64,000 nt of DNA, from positions 1 through 64,000 of the forward strand of contig JAGQJZ010000003.1 of assembly GCA_020430445.1 (NCBI GenBank), written 5' to 3'. Shown in pieces: positions 1 to 8,977 of the stretch. Numbering within the stretch: the first letter of the stretch is position 1; every line of letters begins with the position of its first letter. The translations under genes and the position numbers were made by a program. The notes beneath the pieces were generated by a model. That model searched no databases. It worked only from the letters and a program-made list of their open reading frames with translations, and was not told where the DNA came from. This DNA comes from Nitrospina sp. Lineage in GTDB: Bacteria; Nitrospinota; Nitrospinia; Nitrospinales; Nitrospinaceae.

Positions 1-1
1 T

Positions 2-178
2 TTTGTTCGACCTTTTCTGGAATACAATTTCTCCCTTTATCTCCCGGTTCAACTCCCTTCTCCCACCGAATGGATATATCTGGGGGGTATCCTTTTAGGC
101 GGCATAATTGCGGGACTCATTCCCGCCATCAAAGCCTATCGCAATACCCTGCAAGATGGCTTAACCATTCAGGCCTGA
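2..178 (+). CDS. ABC transporter permease, C-terminal end (partial)
   Basis: The window opens inside a gene, and 58 codons in frame 2 remain before the TGA. The tail reads as a final transmembrane helix rich in Gly, Leu and Ile, followed by GLIPAIKAYRNTLQDGL. That ending is typical of FtsX/MacB/LolC-type permeases of lipoprotein or efflux ABC transporters. The assignment rests on this C-terminal signature alone, because the periplasmic domain and earlier helices lie outside the window. No partner ATPase is visible. Confidence 0.6.
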   Translation, partial: FVRPFLEYNFSLYLPVQLPSPTEWIYLGGILLGGIIAGLIPAIKAYRNTLQDGLTIQA

Positions 179-298
179 CCGATTCAACTGGAAATATACA
201 ACATCTATAAATAGTTCACAGCCCGGTTCCGTGATTTCCGGCAGGTGGACCTGATGGCTCCAGTAGGTGTTCTTGAGCCTAAAAGTAAGAAAAAATAA

Positions 299-382
299 TG
301 CCGAGGGCGGGACTCGAACCCGCAACCCCTTTCGGGGGATGGATTTTAAGTCCACTGCGTATACCAATTCCGCCACCCCGGC
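299..382 (-). tRNA. tRNA-Leu (anticodon UAA)
   Basis: On the minus strand the sequence folds as a class II tRNA. The acceptor arm GCCGGGG pairs with CCTCGGC with one G-U pair, and the discriminator is A. The anticodon loop CTTAAAA gives TAA. A long variable arm (CCCC-GAAA-GGGG) and a T loop GTTCGAGTC follow. CCA is not encoded. A TACAAT hexamer at 401-396 on the minus strand lies 13 bases before the mature 5' end and may be its -10 element. Confidence 0.96.
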
Positions 383-604
383 AAGCGCGGAAGTCATTGT
401 AACTCAAACCTCCCCAATCCTCCCCGGAAATTTAGCCTGCTTCGGAAAACCGGCGGCGAATCTTCTGCTGTTCCGCCTGCATCCTAACCTTATTGGCCGT
501 TCCCGGTCCCCAAAAGGGGGAATTCGTGGTATGTTCAGACTGGAAGTGGCTGTCAATTCAACACCATCCGGGCCTGGCCCGGTTTTTCCGAGGCATATTG
601 ATAA

Positions 605-1213
605 ATGGACACACAGAGGAAATCGTTTCTGGTCATTGCCACTGAGCCCACGCCCAATCCGGCGGCGTTTAAATTCAACCTCAACCAGAAGGCGGCGGTC
701 AGTACCCAGGCTTTTAATAATGAAGAGGAAGCGGAGGGCGACCCTTTTGCGGAAAAACTGTTTTCCTTTGGTGTGGTGCGTGCACTGCTGATCCATGAGC
801 GCTTCGTTTCGGTGACGCTCGATTCGCCGGATGAATGGGAATTTTTTCTCGATCCCATTATCCAGTGCATCCAGGAGGATCTTGTTTTCTACGATGGCGA
901 TGAAGAGCCGGAGAAGACCGAGTCGATTCTCGACAAGATCGACCTCGACAAGTTTGATTCCATGACCGACGAGGCGAAGATGCAGGTGATCGACGTGTAC
1001 ATGGACGAAACCGTGCGGCCGGCGCTGGCAGCGGATGGCGGTGGTGTGTTGGTCACGGGCGTCAGCGGCGATTTGGTCAAGATCCGCTACCAGGGCGCAT
1101 GTGGCAGTTGTTCGAAATCGCAGTCCGGTACGCTGGTGGCCATGCAGAACATTTTGCAGAACAATATTTCGCCGAATCTCCGCGTTGTGATCGGCGGCAA
1201 CAGCGACTGCTGA
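605..1213 (+). CDS. Nfu-type iron-sulfur cluster carrier protein
   Basis: This 202-residue protein has the two-domain layout of NFU1-like carriers. Residues 9-90 form an Nfu N-terminal domain (TEPTPNPAAFKF opening). Residues 125-200 form the NifU C-terminal domain with Cys166 and Cys169 in a CGSC motif, which would hold a [4Fe-4S] cluster at a dimer interface. Such proteins hand clusters to target enzymes in the cytoplasm. The linker between the domains is acidic. The start has no strong Shine-Dalgarno sequence. The next gene begins 17 bases downstream, so the two may be co-transcribed. Confidence 0.88.
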   Translation: MDTQRKSFLVIATEPTPNPAAFKFNLNQKAAVSTQAFNNEEEAEGDPFAEKLFSFGVVRALLIHERFVSVTLDSPDEWEFFLDPIIQCIQEDLVFYDGDEEPEKTESILDKIDLDKFDSMTDEAKMQVIDVYMDETVRPALAADGGGVLVTGVSGDLVKIRYQGACGSCSKSQSGTLVAMQNILQNNISPNLRVVIGGNSDC

Positions 1214-1230
1214 TCCCGCCGCGCGCTTTT

Positions 1231-2070
1231 ATGGCGGACCCTCAACGCATCCTGAAAAAAATTCTTGCCGATGGATACGACGCCACGGCGCTGGCGGATA
1301 CCGGAGAATCGCTCGACCTTTTGGTCGACACCCTGCGCGATATCATCCGTTGCCGCCGTCAGGCGCAGTGGCTGGCGGAACACTGCGGTTTCGACCCCCT
1401 CCTCACGCCGGCGCGGTTCCATTCCCTGCTCGATATTGACGCCATCAATTATTCAGAAGAAGTCGATCGCAACCTCGACGTCACCCGCCATTCGCTGAAA
1501 GACACGCGGCAGGCAAACGATCCCGTCACTGTGGCCAACCTCAATGCCGTTTTGCGCGAAATGTTTCGCGAACTCTCCAGCCTGTTTCAACTGCGTGAAA
1601 AAGAATACCCGCGCCTGCTTCTGAGAGAAAACATCAGCGGGGATCTGGTGGAGCGCGCTGAATCGTCCGTTCATCGTTTGCGTGGGCTGGATTTGAAGGG
1701 CGTTGGGTTTCTGTTCACCGGATTCTGGGCCCGTGGGATTGAAAAAGAATTCGAGCGTGGGTTTCCCAAAGCCACGCGTGTGCACCCGCTGCGCAAGAGC
1801 ATGGATGCGGTGCAGGCGGAACTGGGGTTTTATCACCGTTGTCTGGAAGTGAATATCCGGTGGGCGGCGACGGGGCTGGACCTGTTCCGCGTTATCCGCG
1901 AAGACACGCTGGCGCAGGTGGTGGAAAACCTTTCCACGCTCGGCAACGGCCTGTGGAACGTGGTGTACAACGGCATGCAGATGCGCGAAGCGCTGGCGGT
2001 GGCGGGCATCGACTTCGCCCGGGCCGAGACGCTTCTCAGTGAAGAGATCGTCCCCCTCCACAACCGATAA
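1231..2070 (+). CDS. conserved hypothetical cytoplasmic protein
   Basis: I do not recognise this 279-residue protein. It has no signal peptide or membrane segment and looks mostly alpha-helical, with many Arg/Glu/Leu heptad-like stretches and a short hydrophobic patch (GVGFLFTGFWARG) near residue 165. The same frame is open upstream to 1099, but that part overlaps the Nfu gene. The ATG at 1231 just after the Nfu stop is the natural start, although no ribosome-binding site is obvious. Its position suggests an operon with the Nfu gene. No function is proposed. Confidence 0.65.
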   Translation: MADPQRILKKILADGYDATALADTGESLDLLVDTLRDIIRCRRQAQWLAEHCGFDPLLTPARFHSLLDIDAINYSEEVDRNLDVTRHSLKDTRQANDPVTVANLNAVLREMFRELSSLFQLREKEYPRLLLRENISGDLVERAESSVHRLRGLDLKGVGFLFTGFWARGIEKEFERGFPKATRVHPLRKSMDAVQAELGFYHRCLEVNIRWAATGLDLFRVIREDTLAQVVENLSTLGNGLWNVVYNGMQMREALAVAGIDFARAETLLSEEIVPLHNR

Positions 2071-2235
2071 GTCCTCGCCGGACGGGCAATACCCTGTCAC
2101 TGAGAATTCTTTCTGAGAATTTTTCTCCAGAATCAGATGGAAAAAAGCAACAGTCCCAGACGTGTGATCCCGAGCGCCAAGCCAGGGATCGTGCCTTTAC
2201 CTGATTTTTTGACTATTTTAAAAAAAAAGTCTCTT

Positions 2236-5200
2236 TCAAAGTTTGCCGGGAATGACGGTCCAGCCGGCGGCGGTGTCGAGGAAAAGGAGAAACGGCACCG
2301 AAGTGATGGCGGTGCCGTCCTGCAAGACCGCGAGGACCGCCCCCGTCGCCGGATCCCAGATGAGTAAATCGGCCAGGCCGTCGCCGTTGTAGTCGCCGCT
2401 GTTGAGATAATCCAGCGTTGTCGGCAGCGTGCCGAAAACCAACGGGGATAAAACTGTGCCGCTGTCCTGCAGCCAGGCACCCAGGGTACGGTTGACCGTG
2501 TCCCACAGCAGGACGTCGTCCTTGCCGTCGTTGTTGTAGTCCGCAGTTCCTACCGGCACCCAGTCCGGACTGGGCGCGGGGCCGAAATTCACCAGGCTGA
2601 CCTGGGTCGATCCGTCTATTTCCGAGTAGGCTATTTCTGTCGTGAGCGTGTTGTGCCAGAGCAGGTCGAATTTTCTGCTCGCGTCGAAAAGGCCGGAGCC
2701 GATCAACTGCCAACCGGAGGCGATATCTGGAACGCCGCTCACCGGTTCACGTTTATAGAAAGCGCCCGCTTGGAGATAGAGGAGATCGACCGCGCCGGAG
2801 GTGGCGTTGTAGAGCACAATCTCATCGATGGTGCTGGCGTTGAAATTGCCCGTAGTGAAGGGAACGAACCCTTCGGCGGTGTTGAGGGTGTGGACGACCG
2901 TGTCGCTGAGTATTGTGAAACCGTCGAGGAGGACGAGGCGAATTTCACCCGTGGTCGTGTTGTAGAGGAGCAGGTCGGCGTTCGTGTCGCCATTGAAGTC
3001 GCCGGTGGAACTGACCGCCCATCCCAGGTTGGGGGCGGCCTGCACCAGTCCCTGGATGTTGGTCACCGTAGCGTTCTCAATTGATCCCGCCGCGACGGTG
3101 CCGAACAGCGTTTCCATCGCCAACAGGTCGGATGTTCCATCGCCGTCAATATCATTGAGCGTGGGAACCGGCAACTCGACTAATTTAAAAAAAATAACAT
3201 CGCCATAACCGCCAGTGTATATTCCTTCTTCTAAAGGATTGACTAAATCAAAGTTTGGTGAATAGCTCCCGCCAATCACATAAACATTGCCGAGTGTGTC
3301 TAATGAAATACCATAGCCCCATTCCTCAAATTTACCCCCTAGATAAGTTGAATAAACCAAGGAGGGAAAATTCTGATCTTGTTTTATTTTGAGAATAAAG
3401 GCGTCGTCATAATACAGCGATCCTTCAATAGAGTTTCCTTCAATTGCATTCGCGATATTGAAATCGGTGGACATGGTATGTCCAGTTAAGTAAACGTTTT
3501 CATTGGAATCTGTTGTGATATCGAATGCTGCGTCGCCATCATTTCCCCCCAGGTAGGTTGACCAGGCCAGTGATGGAATATTTTGCGATTGTTCCAATTT
3601 GAAAACAAACGCATCGTAAGGGAAATTTGGATCAACAACTTGATTCCTCCCTTCGATCTCGTTTTTCAAATCAAAATCATTTGACTGGGTCTCTCCTGCA
3701 ACGTAAACATGATTTGAATTGTCCAGCGCAATGGCGTAAGGAATATCCTCCTGACTTCCGCCCAGCAAGGTAGACCAGGCAATAACGAGTTCATCTGTTG
3801 TTTGCTCCAGTTTAAGCACAAAAACATCAACCTGAGTGCCATTCCCTTTTCCCTCGATGGGATTCACACTTGGGAAGTCGGACGAACCCGAATATCCAGT
3901 TAAATAGATATTTTCATTTTCATCCAGAGCGATTCCCGTTCCGGCATCGCCATTACTGCCTCCAATGAAGGTTGACCATAAAAGGGAGGGTATGTTTCCC
4001 GACTGTTCAATTTTTAATAGGAAAGCCTCCTTTTGGCTGAATTCATCATCCACGGGGTTTACCAGGTCAAAATCATCAGAACTGGTCCAGCCTGCCACAT
4101 AGACATTTCCCGAATTTCCAACAGCAATGTCCATGGCCAAATCATAATCGTTTCCTCCTAGGTAGGTCGACCAGGCTAATGAAGGTACATTTCCGCTTTC
4201 CTGCAACTTGAAAACAATTACATCATCAAAGTTTATTTGAAAGCCGTTGCTTCTGCCCGTAAATCCTTCGATTTCATTTACTAGATTAAAGTTGGATGAA
4301 GTGGAGTGTCCGGCAATATAGACACCTCCGAAGTTATCTAAAGCGATTCCTCTTGGAATGTCGTCTCCACCTCCCCCTAAATAAGTTGAGTATATCAGTG
4401 TTAACGTGTTGTCAGATTGCGCTAATTTGGTAATGAAAATATCCTGCCAACCTGGGTAAGTTTCGTTTTGTCCTTCGATTTCATTTAGAACCGGGAAGTC
4501 TGAAGATCCGGTTGTCCCGATGAGATAAATATGGTTTGTATTGTCCAGGATAATTTTGGAACCTTCATCAGAGGTGTTTCCTCCCAGATAAGTCGAGAAA
4601 CCCAATACCGGATCGATGACGAGGTTTTCAGCTTCGTTGTAGGCGGCAACCTGGAATGCGACGCGGTTGTTTTCTTTCAGAACGTACCGGCCTTCGATGG
4701 ACTGTTTTCCTCCGACAATCATCTGGTAGACGATTGGTTTGTGCTGAACGAGGTTTCCGGTTTTGGTTTTTAGGATGAGGTCTCCCTTGTCATTCAGTGA
4801 AAGGTTGTCCGCGCCTTTAAAGTTGAGTTCAATATTTTTCGGGTCCGCGCCGGGTTTGACGATGAAGTCGTATTCGAGTTTGCTCTGGTTGCCGTAGTAG
4901 ACGAGGTCGATGCCTTTGTACACCTCTTCGTAGTGCACCTTTTGGTAATGCGCGACGCCCTGCCGCCATTTGGACTTGTCGTTGCCCACAAAATAATGAC
5001 TGGTGCTTTTGAGTTTTTCTTGTCCCTTGATCGTGGCCTTCTTGTTCGCTCCAACTACTTCCATGCGCACCACGGATTGTTCGATCTTGGGCGGGTCCAT
5101 GTTCTCGCGAGGGTCGAAGCGATGCGGTTCTTTTATCGGGCCCGGATGCTCTTTGATGGTTTTCGACAGCACCATGACCGATTCGGTGGGCGTCAGATAA

Positions 5201-5526
5201 AAGTTGTAACCGCGCCCGCGCGAGTAGAACCGTACCTCGTCGGATGTCTGGCCCTTGTTTTCTTCGAACATCAGGGGCATGGCACTGAAGGATTTTTCGA
5301 CCTTGAGGCGCGTTTTGGGGTCGGTCTTTTTCAGTTCCGGACGAGTTGAGTCGCCTGGTTTAGCCGGATCAAAGCGAATGAGGTTGTTCGGTTGGGAAGC
5401 GGTAGCGGCCTTCAGTTTTTCATACAGGCCGAGGTCGCCGGTATCCGCCTGGGCGGTGTGGACAGGAATCAGCAGGAGGAACGTGCCGAGAACTTTCGAA
5501 AACCATTTCAGCGTGAATGGGCGCAT
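2236..5526 (-). CDS. large secreted SBBP-repeat protein with C-terminal FG-GAP-like module
   Basis: This 1096-residue exoprotein starts at an ATG preceded by GGAG, 8 bases away. An N-terminal signal peptide ends near TAQAD. A beta-rich domain follows, with the FEENKGQ motif that usually precedes SBBP repeats. Seven beta-propeller-like repeats follow, each opening with a form of STYLGG and continuing with a hydrophobic VYVAG-type strand. From about residue 790 to the end there are FG-GAP/VCBS-like units with DxDGDGxxD calcium loops, closing on GWTVIPGKL. This last part closely matches the C-terminus of the M6 protease at 42019-44877. The repeat section is visibly richer in A+T than both flanks. 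Substrate or partner is unknown; adhesion or surface display is an inference. Confidence 0.85.
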   Translation of the reverse strand: MRPFTLKWFSKVLGTFLLLIPVHTAQADTGDLGLYEKLKAATASQPNNLIRFDPAKPGDSTRPELKKTDPKTRLKVEKSFSAMPLMFEENKGQTSDEVRFYSRGRGYNFYLTPTESVMVLSKTIKEHPGPIKEPHRFDPRENMDPPKIEQSVVRMEVVGANKKATIKGQEKLKSTSHYFVGNDKSKWRQGVAHYQKVHYEEVYKGIDLVYYGNQSKLEYDFIVKPGADPKNIELNFKGADNLSLNDKGDLILKTKTGNLVQHKPIVYQMIVGGKQSIEGRYVLKENNRVAFQVAAYNEAENLVIDPVLGFSTYLGGNTSDEGSKIILDNTNHIYLIGTTGSSDFPVLNEIEGQNETYPGWQDIFITKLAQSDNTLTLIYSTYLGGGGDDIPRGIALDNFGGVYIAGHSTSSNFNLVNEIEGFTGRSNGFQINFDDVIVFKLQESGNVPSLAWSTYLGGNDYDLAMDIAVGNSGNVYVAGWTSSDDFDLVNPVDDEFSQKEAFLLKIEQSGNIPSLLWSTFIGGSNGDAGTGIALDENENIYLTGYSGSSDFPSVNPIEGKGNGTQVDVFVLKLEQTTDELVIAWSTLLGGSQEDIPYAIALDNSNHVYVAGETQSNDFDLKNEIEGRNQVVDPNFPYDAFVFKLEQSQNIPSLAWSTYLGGNDGDAAFDITTDSNENVYLTGHTMSTDFNIANAIEGNSIEGSLYYDDAFILKIKQDQNFPSLVYSTYLGGKFEEWGYGISLDTLGNVYVIGGSYSPNFDLVNPLEEGIYTGGYGDVIFFKLVELPVPTLNDIDGDGTSDLLAMETLFGTVAAGSIENATVTNIQGLVQAAPNLGWAVSSTGDFNGDTNADLLLYNTTTGEIRLVLLDGFTILSDTVVHTLNTAEGFVPFTTGNFNASTIDEIVLYNATSGAVDLLYLQAGAFYKREPVSGVPDIASGWQLIGSGLFDASRKFDLLWHNTLTTEIAYSEIDGSTQVSLVNFGPAPSPDWVPVGTADYNNDGKDDVLLWDTVNRTLGAWLQDSGTVLSPLVFGTLPTTLDYLNSGDYNGDGLADLLIWDPATGAVLAVLQDGTAITSVPFLLFLDTAAGWTVIPGKL

Positions 5527-5939
5527 GGTGGGTTCTCCAGTCGGAAATATTTGGCATTTCAAATTGATGCGTAAAATAATATAGGAAATGGAAAGTTTTA
5601 CAAGCCAATAAAACCCAAGTGGGATATGGGGGGCTTGCGGACTTTGCAATCAGACAGGGGCAAAATCGGGTTGCTTTGCCCGGCAGACGCTGGGGGTTTT
5701 CACTGGATGGCGGCACTGTTTTCGCAATTCGTCATCGCACGAGACCGTTGGGAACGTGTCGTGGTATTTGTCCAAAGATTGCTTGTGTGCCGAAGGGGAG
5801 GGGCACACGTCTGGATCGTTGCACCTTTGGAGTTGTTCTGGGGCTGGCGCGGTTTCCCGCAATGACGGGCTTTCTTGGGCGGCCCGGGGCAGGGGGAAGG
5901 GACAATCGGGTGACCCGTGTCGGGCCCACCGCAAGGTGG
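5527..5939. other. intergenic region without recognised gene
   Basis: This 413-base gap separates the SBBP protein promoter side from the end of the LRR gene. It holds a 7-bp inverted repeat (GTGTGCC 5785-5791 with GGCACAC 5802-5808). A small stable hairpin (CCACC-GCAA-GGTGG, 5926-5939) lies directly after the LRR stop codon and may act as its transcript end, though it lacks a T-tract. No convincing coding frame is present. Confidence 0.5.
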
Positions 5940-6500
5940 TTACAGGTGGCCGCCGGTTTTCACGTTAAACCCTTCGAACTTGTCGAGCAGGAGCTGCTTG
6001 ATCTCCGTTTTTTCCTTCGCTTCCATGAGGGCGGTCTGGCCTTCTTCCCGGATCTTGTTGAGCCGCAGGTCCAGCCGCCGGAGGTTGGTCCACAGCGGCA
6101 GGAACTTCGCCAGGTATTTCGCGCCTTCGTCGGTGATGTTGTTGTCCGACAGGGTGAGATTGGTCAGGCTGAGCAGGTTGTCGGAGATGGCGATATATTT
6201 CACGCCTTCATTGCCGATGGCGTTGTAAAACAGGTTCAGCGAAGTCAGGTTGACCAGGCATTTCGACTGCGCCAGGTATTTGGCCCCCTTGGAGCCGATG
6301 AGGTTCGTGCCCAGTTCCAGGGTGGACAGATCCTTCAGGATTTCCATGTTGGCGAGGTCCTTCGCGCCCAGTTCCTTGAGGTAATATGCTGTTAAATCAA
6401 GGGTTTTCCCGTCCTTACTGATCTCGGACCGGACCATTTCCTGGGTTTCCTCAAACGCCCTGTTTTGACCCTTTGATTCCTTATTTAGTGAAGTATCCAT
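5940..6500 (-). CDS. cytoplasmic leucine-rich-repeat (RNI-like) protein
   Basis: This 186-residue protein has no signal peptide. Residues 40-165 contain four or five LRR units of the ribonuclease-inhibitor type, with consensus LxxLxLxxNxIxxEGAKYLA. Such repeats form a curved protein-binding scaffold. The start is the ATG at 6500, preceded by GGAGG. A second, exported member of the same repeat family lies at 49878-50786, suggesting a lineage-specific family. The binding partner is unknown. Its upstream region is shared with the divergent nuoB gene. Confidence 0.75.
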   Translation of the reverse strand: MDTSLNKESKGQNRAFEETQEMVRSEISKDGKTLDLTAYYLKELGAKDLANMEILKDLSTLELGTNLIGSKGAKYLAQSKCLVNLTSLNLFYNAIGNEGVKYIAISDNLLSLTNLTLSDNNITDEGAKYLAKFLPLWTNLRRLDLRLNKIREEGQTALMEAKEKTEIKQLLLDKFEGFNVKTGGHL

Positions 6501-6671
6501 TCCGCATTTCCTCCGGGAGCGCGCTTTTTCCTTATTATGACATCGCCTGAGTGGGGAAGTTGCCAAAAATTGCGGGCTGGAGCCCGAAATTTTGGTGTTC
6601 CTGCCCTAACTCTGCTATGATGGGGCACTTCATTGTAACCCGAAGTTCCGACTTTTAGGAGAGATTTTGTA

Positions 6672-7205
6672 ATGTCAAATCTGGTCCAGTCCGAGCTGGA
6701 AATGAGCCTCGGCAATAACGTGATTGTGACCCAGATGACCCAGGCGGTCAACTGGGCAAGAAAATATTCATTTTTTATATATCCCTTCATCACCGCCTGT
6801 TGCGGGATGGAGTTTATGTCTGTTGCCGGTCCGCGTTACGACCTCGACCGGTTTGGCGCGGCGTTTCCCCGGTTTTCGCCCCGGCAGGCCGACCTGCTGA
6901 TGGTGGTCGGAACGATCAGTCACAAACAGGCGCCCATTCTCACCAAGGTGTACAATCAGATGACCGAGCCGAAATGGGTGGTGGCCTACGGTGTGTGCAC
7001 GGTGTCCGGTGGGTTCTACGACAATTACGCCACGGTGATGGGCATCGACACGCTGATCCCGGTGGACGTGTACATCCCCGGTTGCCCGCCGCGGCCGGAA
7101 ATGGTGATCGACGCGCTGATCAAACTGCAGGACAAGGTACAGCAGGAAACTCTGGCGGATCACATCAAGGGTCCGGCACCGGTCACCCCGGCGCACCGGA
7201 TTTAG
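6672..7205 (+). CDS. nuoB: NADH-quinone oxidoreductase subunit B
   Basis: This is the 177-residue Complex I subunit that holds cluster N2, the last Fe-S centre before quinone. The four ligands are visible: the tandem Cys43-Cys44 (TACCGMEFM), Cys109 (GVCTVSGG) and Cys138 (PGCPPRPE). AGGAGA lies about 8 bases before the ATG. The gene stands alone: no nuoA, C or D is next to it, and a strong terminator follows. The remaining subunits must be encoded elsewhere, or this copy serves a split or second Complex I. Confidence 0.95.
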   Translation: MSNLVQSELEMSLGNNVIVTQMTQAVNWARKYSFFIYPFITACCGMEFMSVAGPRYDLDRFGAAFPRFSPRQADLLMVVGTISHKQAPILTKVYNQMTEPKWVVAYGVCTVSGGFYDNYATVMGIDTLIPVDVYIPGCPPRPEMVIDALIKLQDKVQQETLADHIKGPAPVTPAHRI

Positions 7206-7227
7206 TTTCCAGCCCGGACAGAAAAAT

Positions 7228-7266
7228 AAAACCTCCGTTCCCGTCAGGGGATGGAGGTTTTTTTAT
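7228..7266 (+). terminator. rho-independent terminator after nuoB
   Basis: AAACCTCC at 7229-7236 pairs with GGAGGTTT at 7253-7260, around a loop, and the right arm runs straight into a T-tract. It sits 25 bases after the nuoB stop. Confidence 0.85.
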
Positions 7267-7369
7267 TGGGGTAAGGTGGACAACAACCGCCGTACGTCTT
7301 CGCGGTTTGCGAAGGGGGTGCTTGCGGGCGGTTGACGCGAAAGCATTAAAAAACCAAAAACCTCCGCAC

Positions 7370-7400
7370 TGTCGTTCTGAGGGCAGCGGCCCGAAGAATC
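7370..7400 (+). repeat. copy of a short intergenic repeat (GTCxTTCTGAG...CGAAGAATC type)
   Basis: The segment matches, in the opposite orientation, the repeat at 57862-57890 in this window. Both share the outer parts GTC-TTCTGAG and CGAAGAATC around a variable middle. Both copies are intergenic. Confidence 0.55.
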
Positions 7401-7463
7401 GCCCCTTTGCTTTTCAATTTGGTTTTCGCTTTTTTCTCTCCCGATTCAAATCATTTGAAAGAA

Positions 7464-8771
7464 TCAAGGAGCCGGCAAGGTTTTTAATAGCCGCCGCGCG
7501 CCTTCACGCTCGATCTCCGTCAGGCCGGGGTAGTCGATCATCTTTTCCACCCCTTCGCGTTTTCGCCGGATGAAGTTTTTAAAATCCCCTTCGTCTTCAA
7601 TAACCAGCTTTAATTCCGCGGCGTCGTTTAAAAATCGCTTTTTCAGATAATGGAAGTACAGCAGGCGGCGGTCGCGCTTGTCCTTCACCGGGCTGGCGTA
7701 CTGGAGCGTCATCATGCTTTCGGTCTTGCGGTCGATGACGTAACCGAGACGGGTATTGTCGGTTTTGCGCATTTGCTGGTCGAACACTTCCATGGCTTTC
7801 GCAATCACATCTTCGGCCAGCTCCGGCGCGGGCAGGTTGAGTGTTTTCACCGCGGCGAGATCGAGGACCAGTGAATGCACGCCGGTCTGTTCGGTCAGGT
7901 ATGAGGTCTCAAGCGGATGCGCCCGGTAAATTCGGCTGGCTTCCTTTAAAAGGGATTTCAGTTGCGGCGCGGCGGTTTTCAGTTTTTCAAGACGCGTCTC
8001 GTCGAAGGGCATGAGGAACCACTGCGCCTCGCGCGGAGCGTGGGCGTCGTCGCTGGTGTCGCGCGCGTACCAGTCGGCGAGTAGCGTGTCCATTTCCGGC
8101 TCGAAAAACTGCGCCACGGAATCGGCGAAGTAGGGATAGTTGAGTAACAGGAAGCGCGGGTCCTCCAGTGCGTTGACGCTGTAGGCTTCCAGTTCGTTGA
8201 CGTGGCCGAGGAAGGGCTGGTTCAGGTGCAGTGCCTCGTGCAGGTGTGTGTTGCCGCTGTAGGCTTTGGAATCGATGATGAGCGTGCCGGGAAAGACGCG
8301 GATCGTGTCAAACGTGGCGTGCGCCAGTTGGCCTGCCTGCAGAAGTTTGTCCGTATAAGGCTGGATGATGTATTGCTTCAATGGCAGCGGCTTCGCTTCC
8401 GGCCAGGCGGTTTCGAGTTTGCCGATGACACTGCGCAGGTGTTCGGCCGCGCTTTGTGTCAGGTCCTGCGGTTGATGGCATTGGCTGCAGCCGAACTGTT
8501 CGAAACCGGGGATACGGAACAGCACCGCGCCGCGACCGGGAGCGAGTTCGATTTTTTCTTCGTAAGCGGGGAGGGAGGCGATTTTATCCTCCGCGATTTC
8601 CTGTGCCGGATGCTGGTCGAGCAGGCTCCCCAATTCTTCCGGTCCGATGGCCTGCGCGGTGGAAACCCACAGCCCTGTGGCTGCCAATAGAACGCCCGCA
8701 ACCAGCTTCCACTTAAAAGGAATGGTGTTGGGCCACATCTTCTGGAACGTAATGGCTGATAAAGTCCCCAT
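7464..8771 (-). CDS. exported single-haem protein with HExxH motif, unknown function
   Basis: The 435-residue product has a long N-region, a hydrophobic segment (residues 22-40) and a likely signal cleavage after STAQA. A CSQCH motif (residues 95-99) would attach one c-type haem. Residues 178-182 read HEALH, the HExxH zinc-protease signature, followed by Asn-Glu at 192-193 as a possible third ligand. The remaining 240 residues are charged and helical. I know no named family with this layout. A haem-bearing periplasmic metallopeptidase or a catalytically dead relative is possible. The gene converges on nuoB. Confidence 0.7.
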   Translation of the reverse strand: MGTLSAITFQKMWPNTIPFKWKLVAGVLLAATGLWVSTAQAIGPEELGSLLDQHPAQEIAEDKIASLPAYEEKIELAPGRGAVLFRIPGFEQFGCSQCHQPQDLTQSAAEHLRSVIGKLETAWPEAKPLPLKQYIIQPYTDKLLQAGQLAHATFDTIRVFPGTLIIDSKAYSGNTHLHEALHLNQPFLGHVNELEAYSVNALEDPRFLLLNYPYFADSVAQFFEPEMDTLLADWYARDTSDDAHAPREAQWFLMPFDETRLEKLKTAAPQLKSLLKEASRIYRAHPLETSYLTEQTGVHSLVLDLAAVKTLNLPAPELAEDVIAKAMEVFDQQMRKTDNTRLGYVIDRKTESMMTLQYASPVKDKRDRRLLYFHYLKKRFLNDAAELKLVIEDEGDFKNFIRRKREGVEKMIDYPGLTEIEREGARRLLKTLPAP

Positions 8772-8977
8772 GAATTTAAGATACCATATTGCAAGGGGCC
8801 TCGAGGAGTGATGCAGAATTATATGGAATACGAATGTTAAAGTTAAAGCAGGCGCTGATCTTCGGTTGAGAACATACGGGCGAAGAAAAAACTTGCAATG
8901 AAAGTGATTAATGCTTCACCTGATAATCTGGTTCAATAAACTCGACCTGCTTTCTGATTCAAACCGATTGGGGAAAA

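Noticed and set aside
267-791. Open frame across the tRNA and the nfu start
   Set aside because: It runs over the tRNA-Leu gene and the start of the Nfu gene in another frame; its composition is that of an antisense or shadow frame.
1099-1230. Upstream extension of the hypothetical gene at 1231
   Set aside because: It overlaps the conserved NifU domain of the preceding gene; the ATG at 1231 directly after that gene is more natural.
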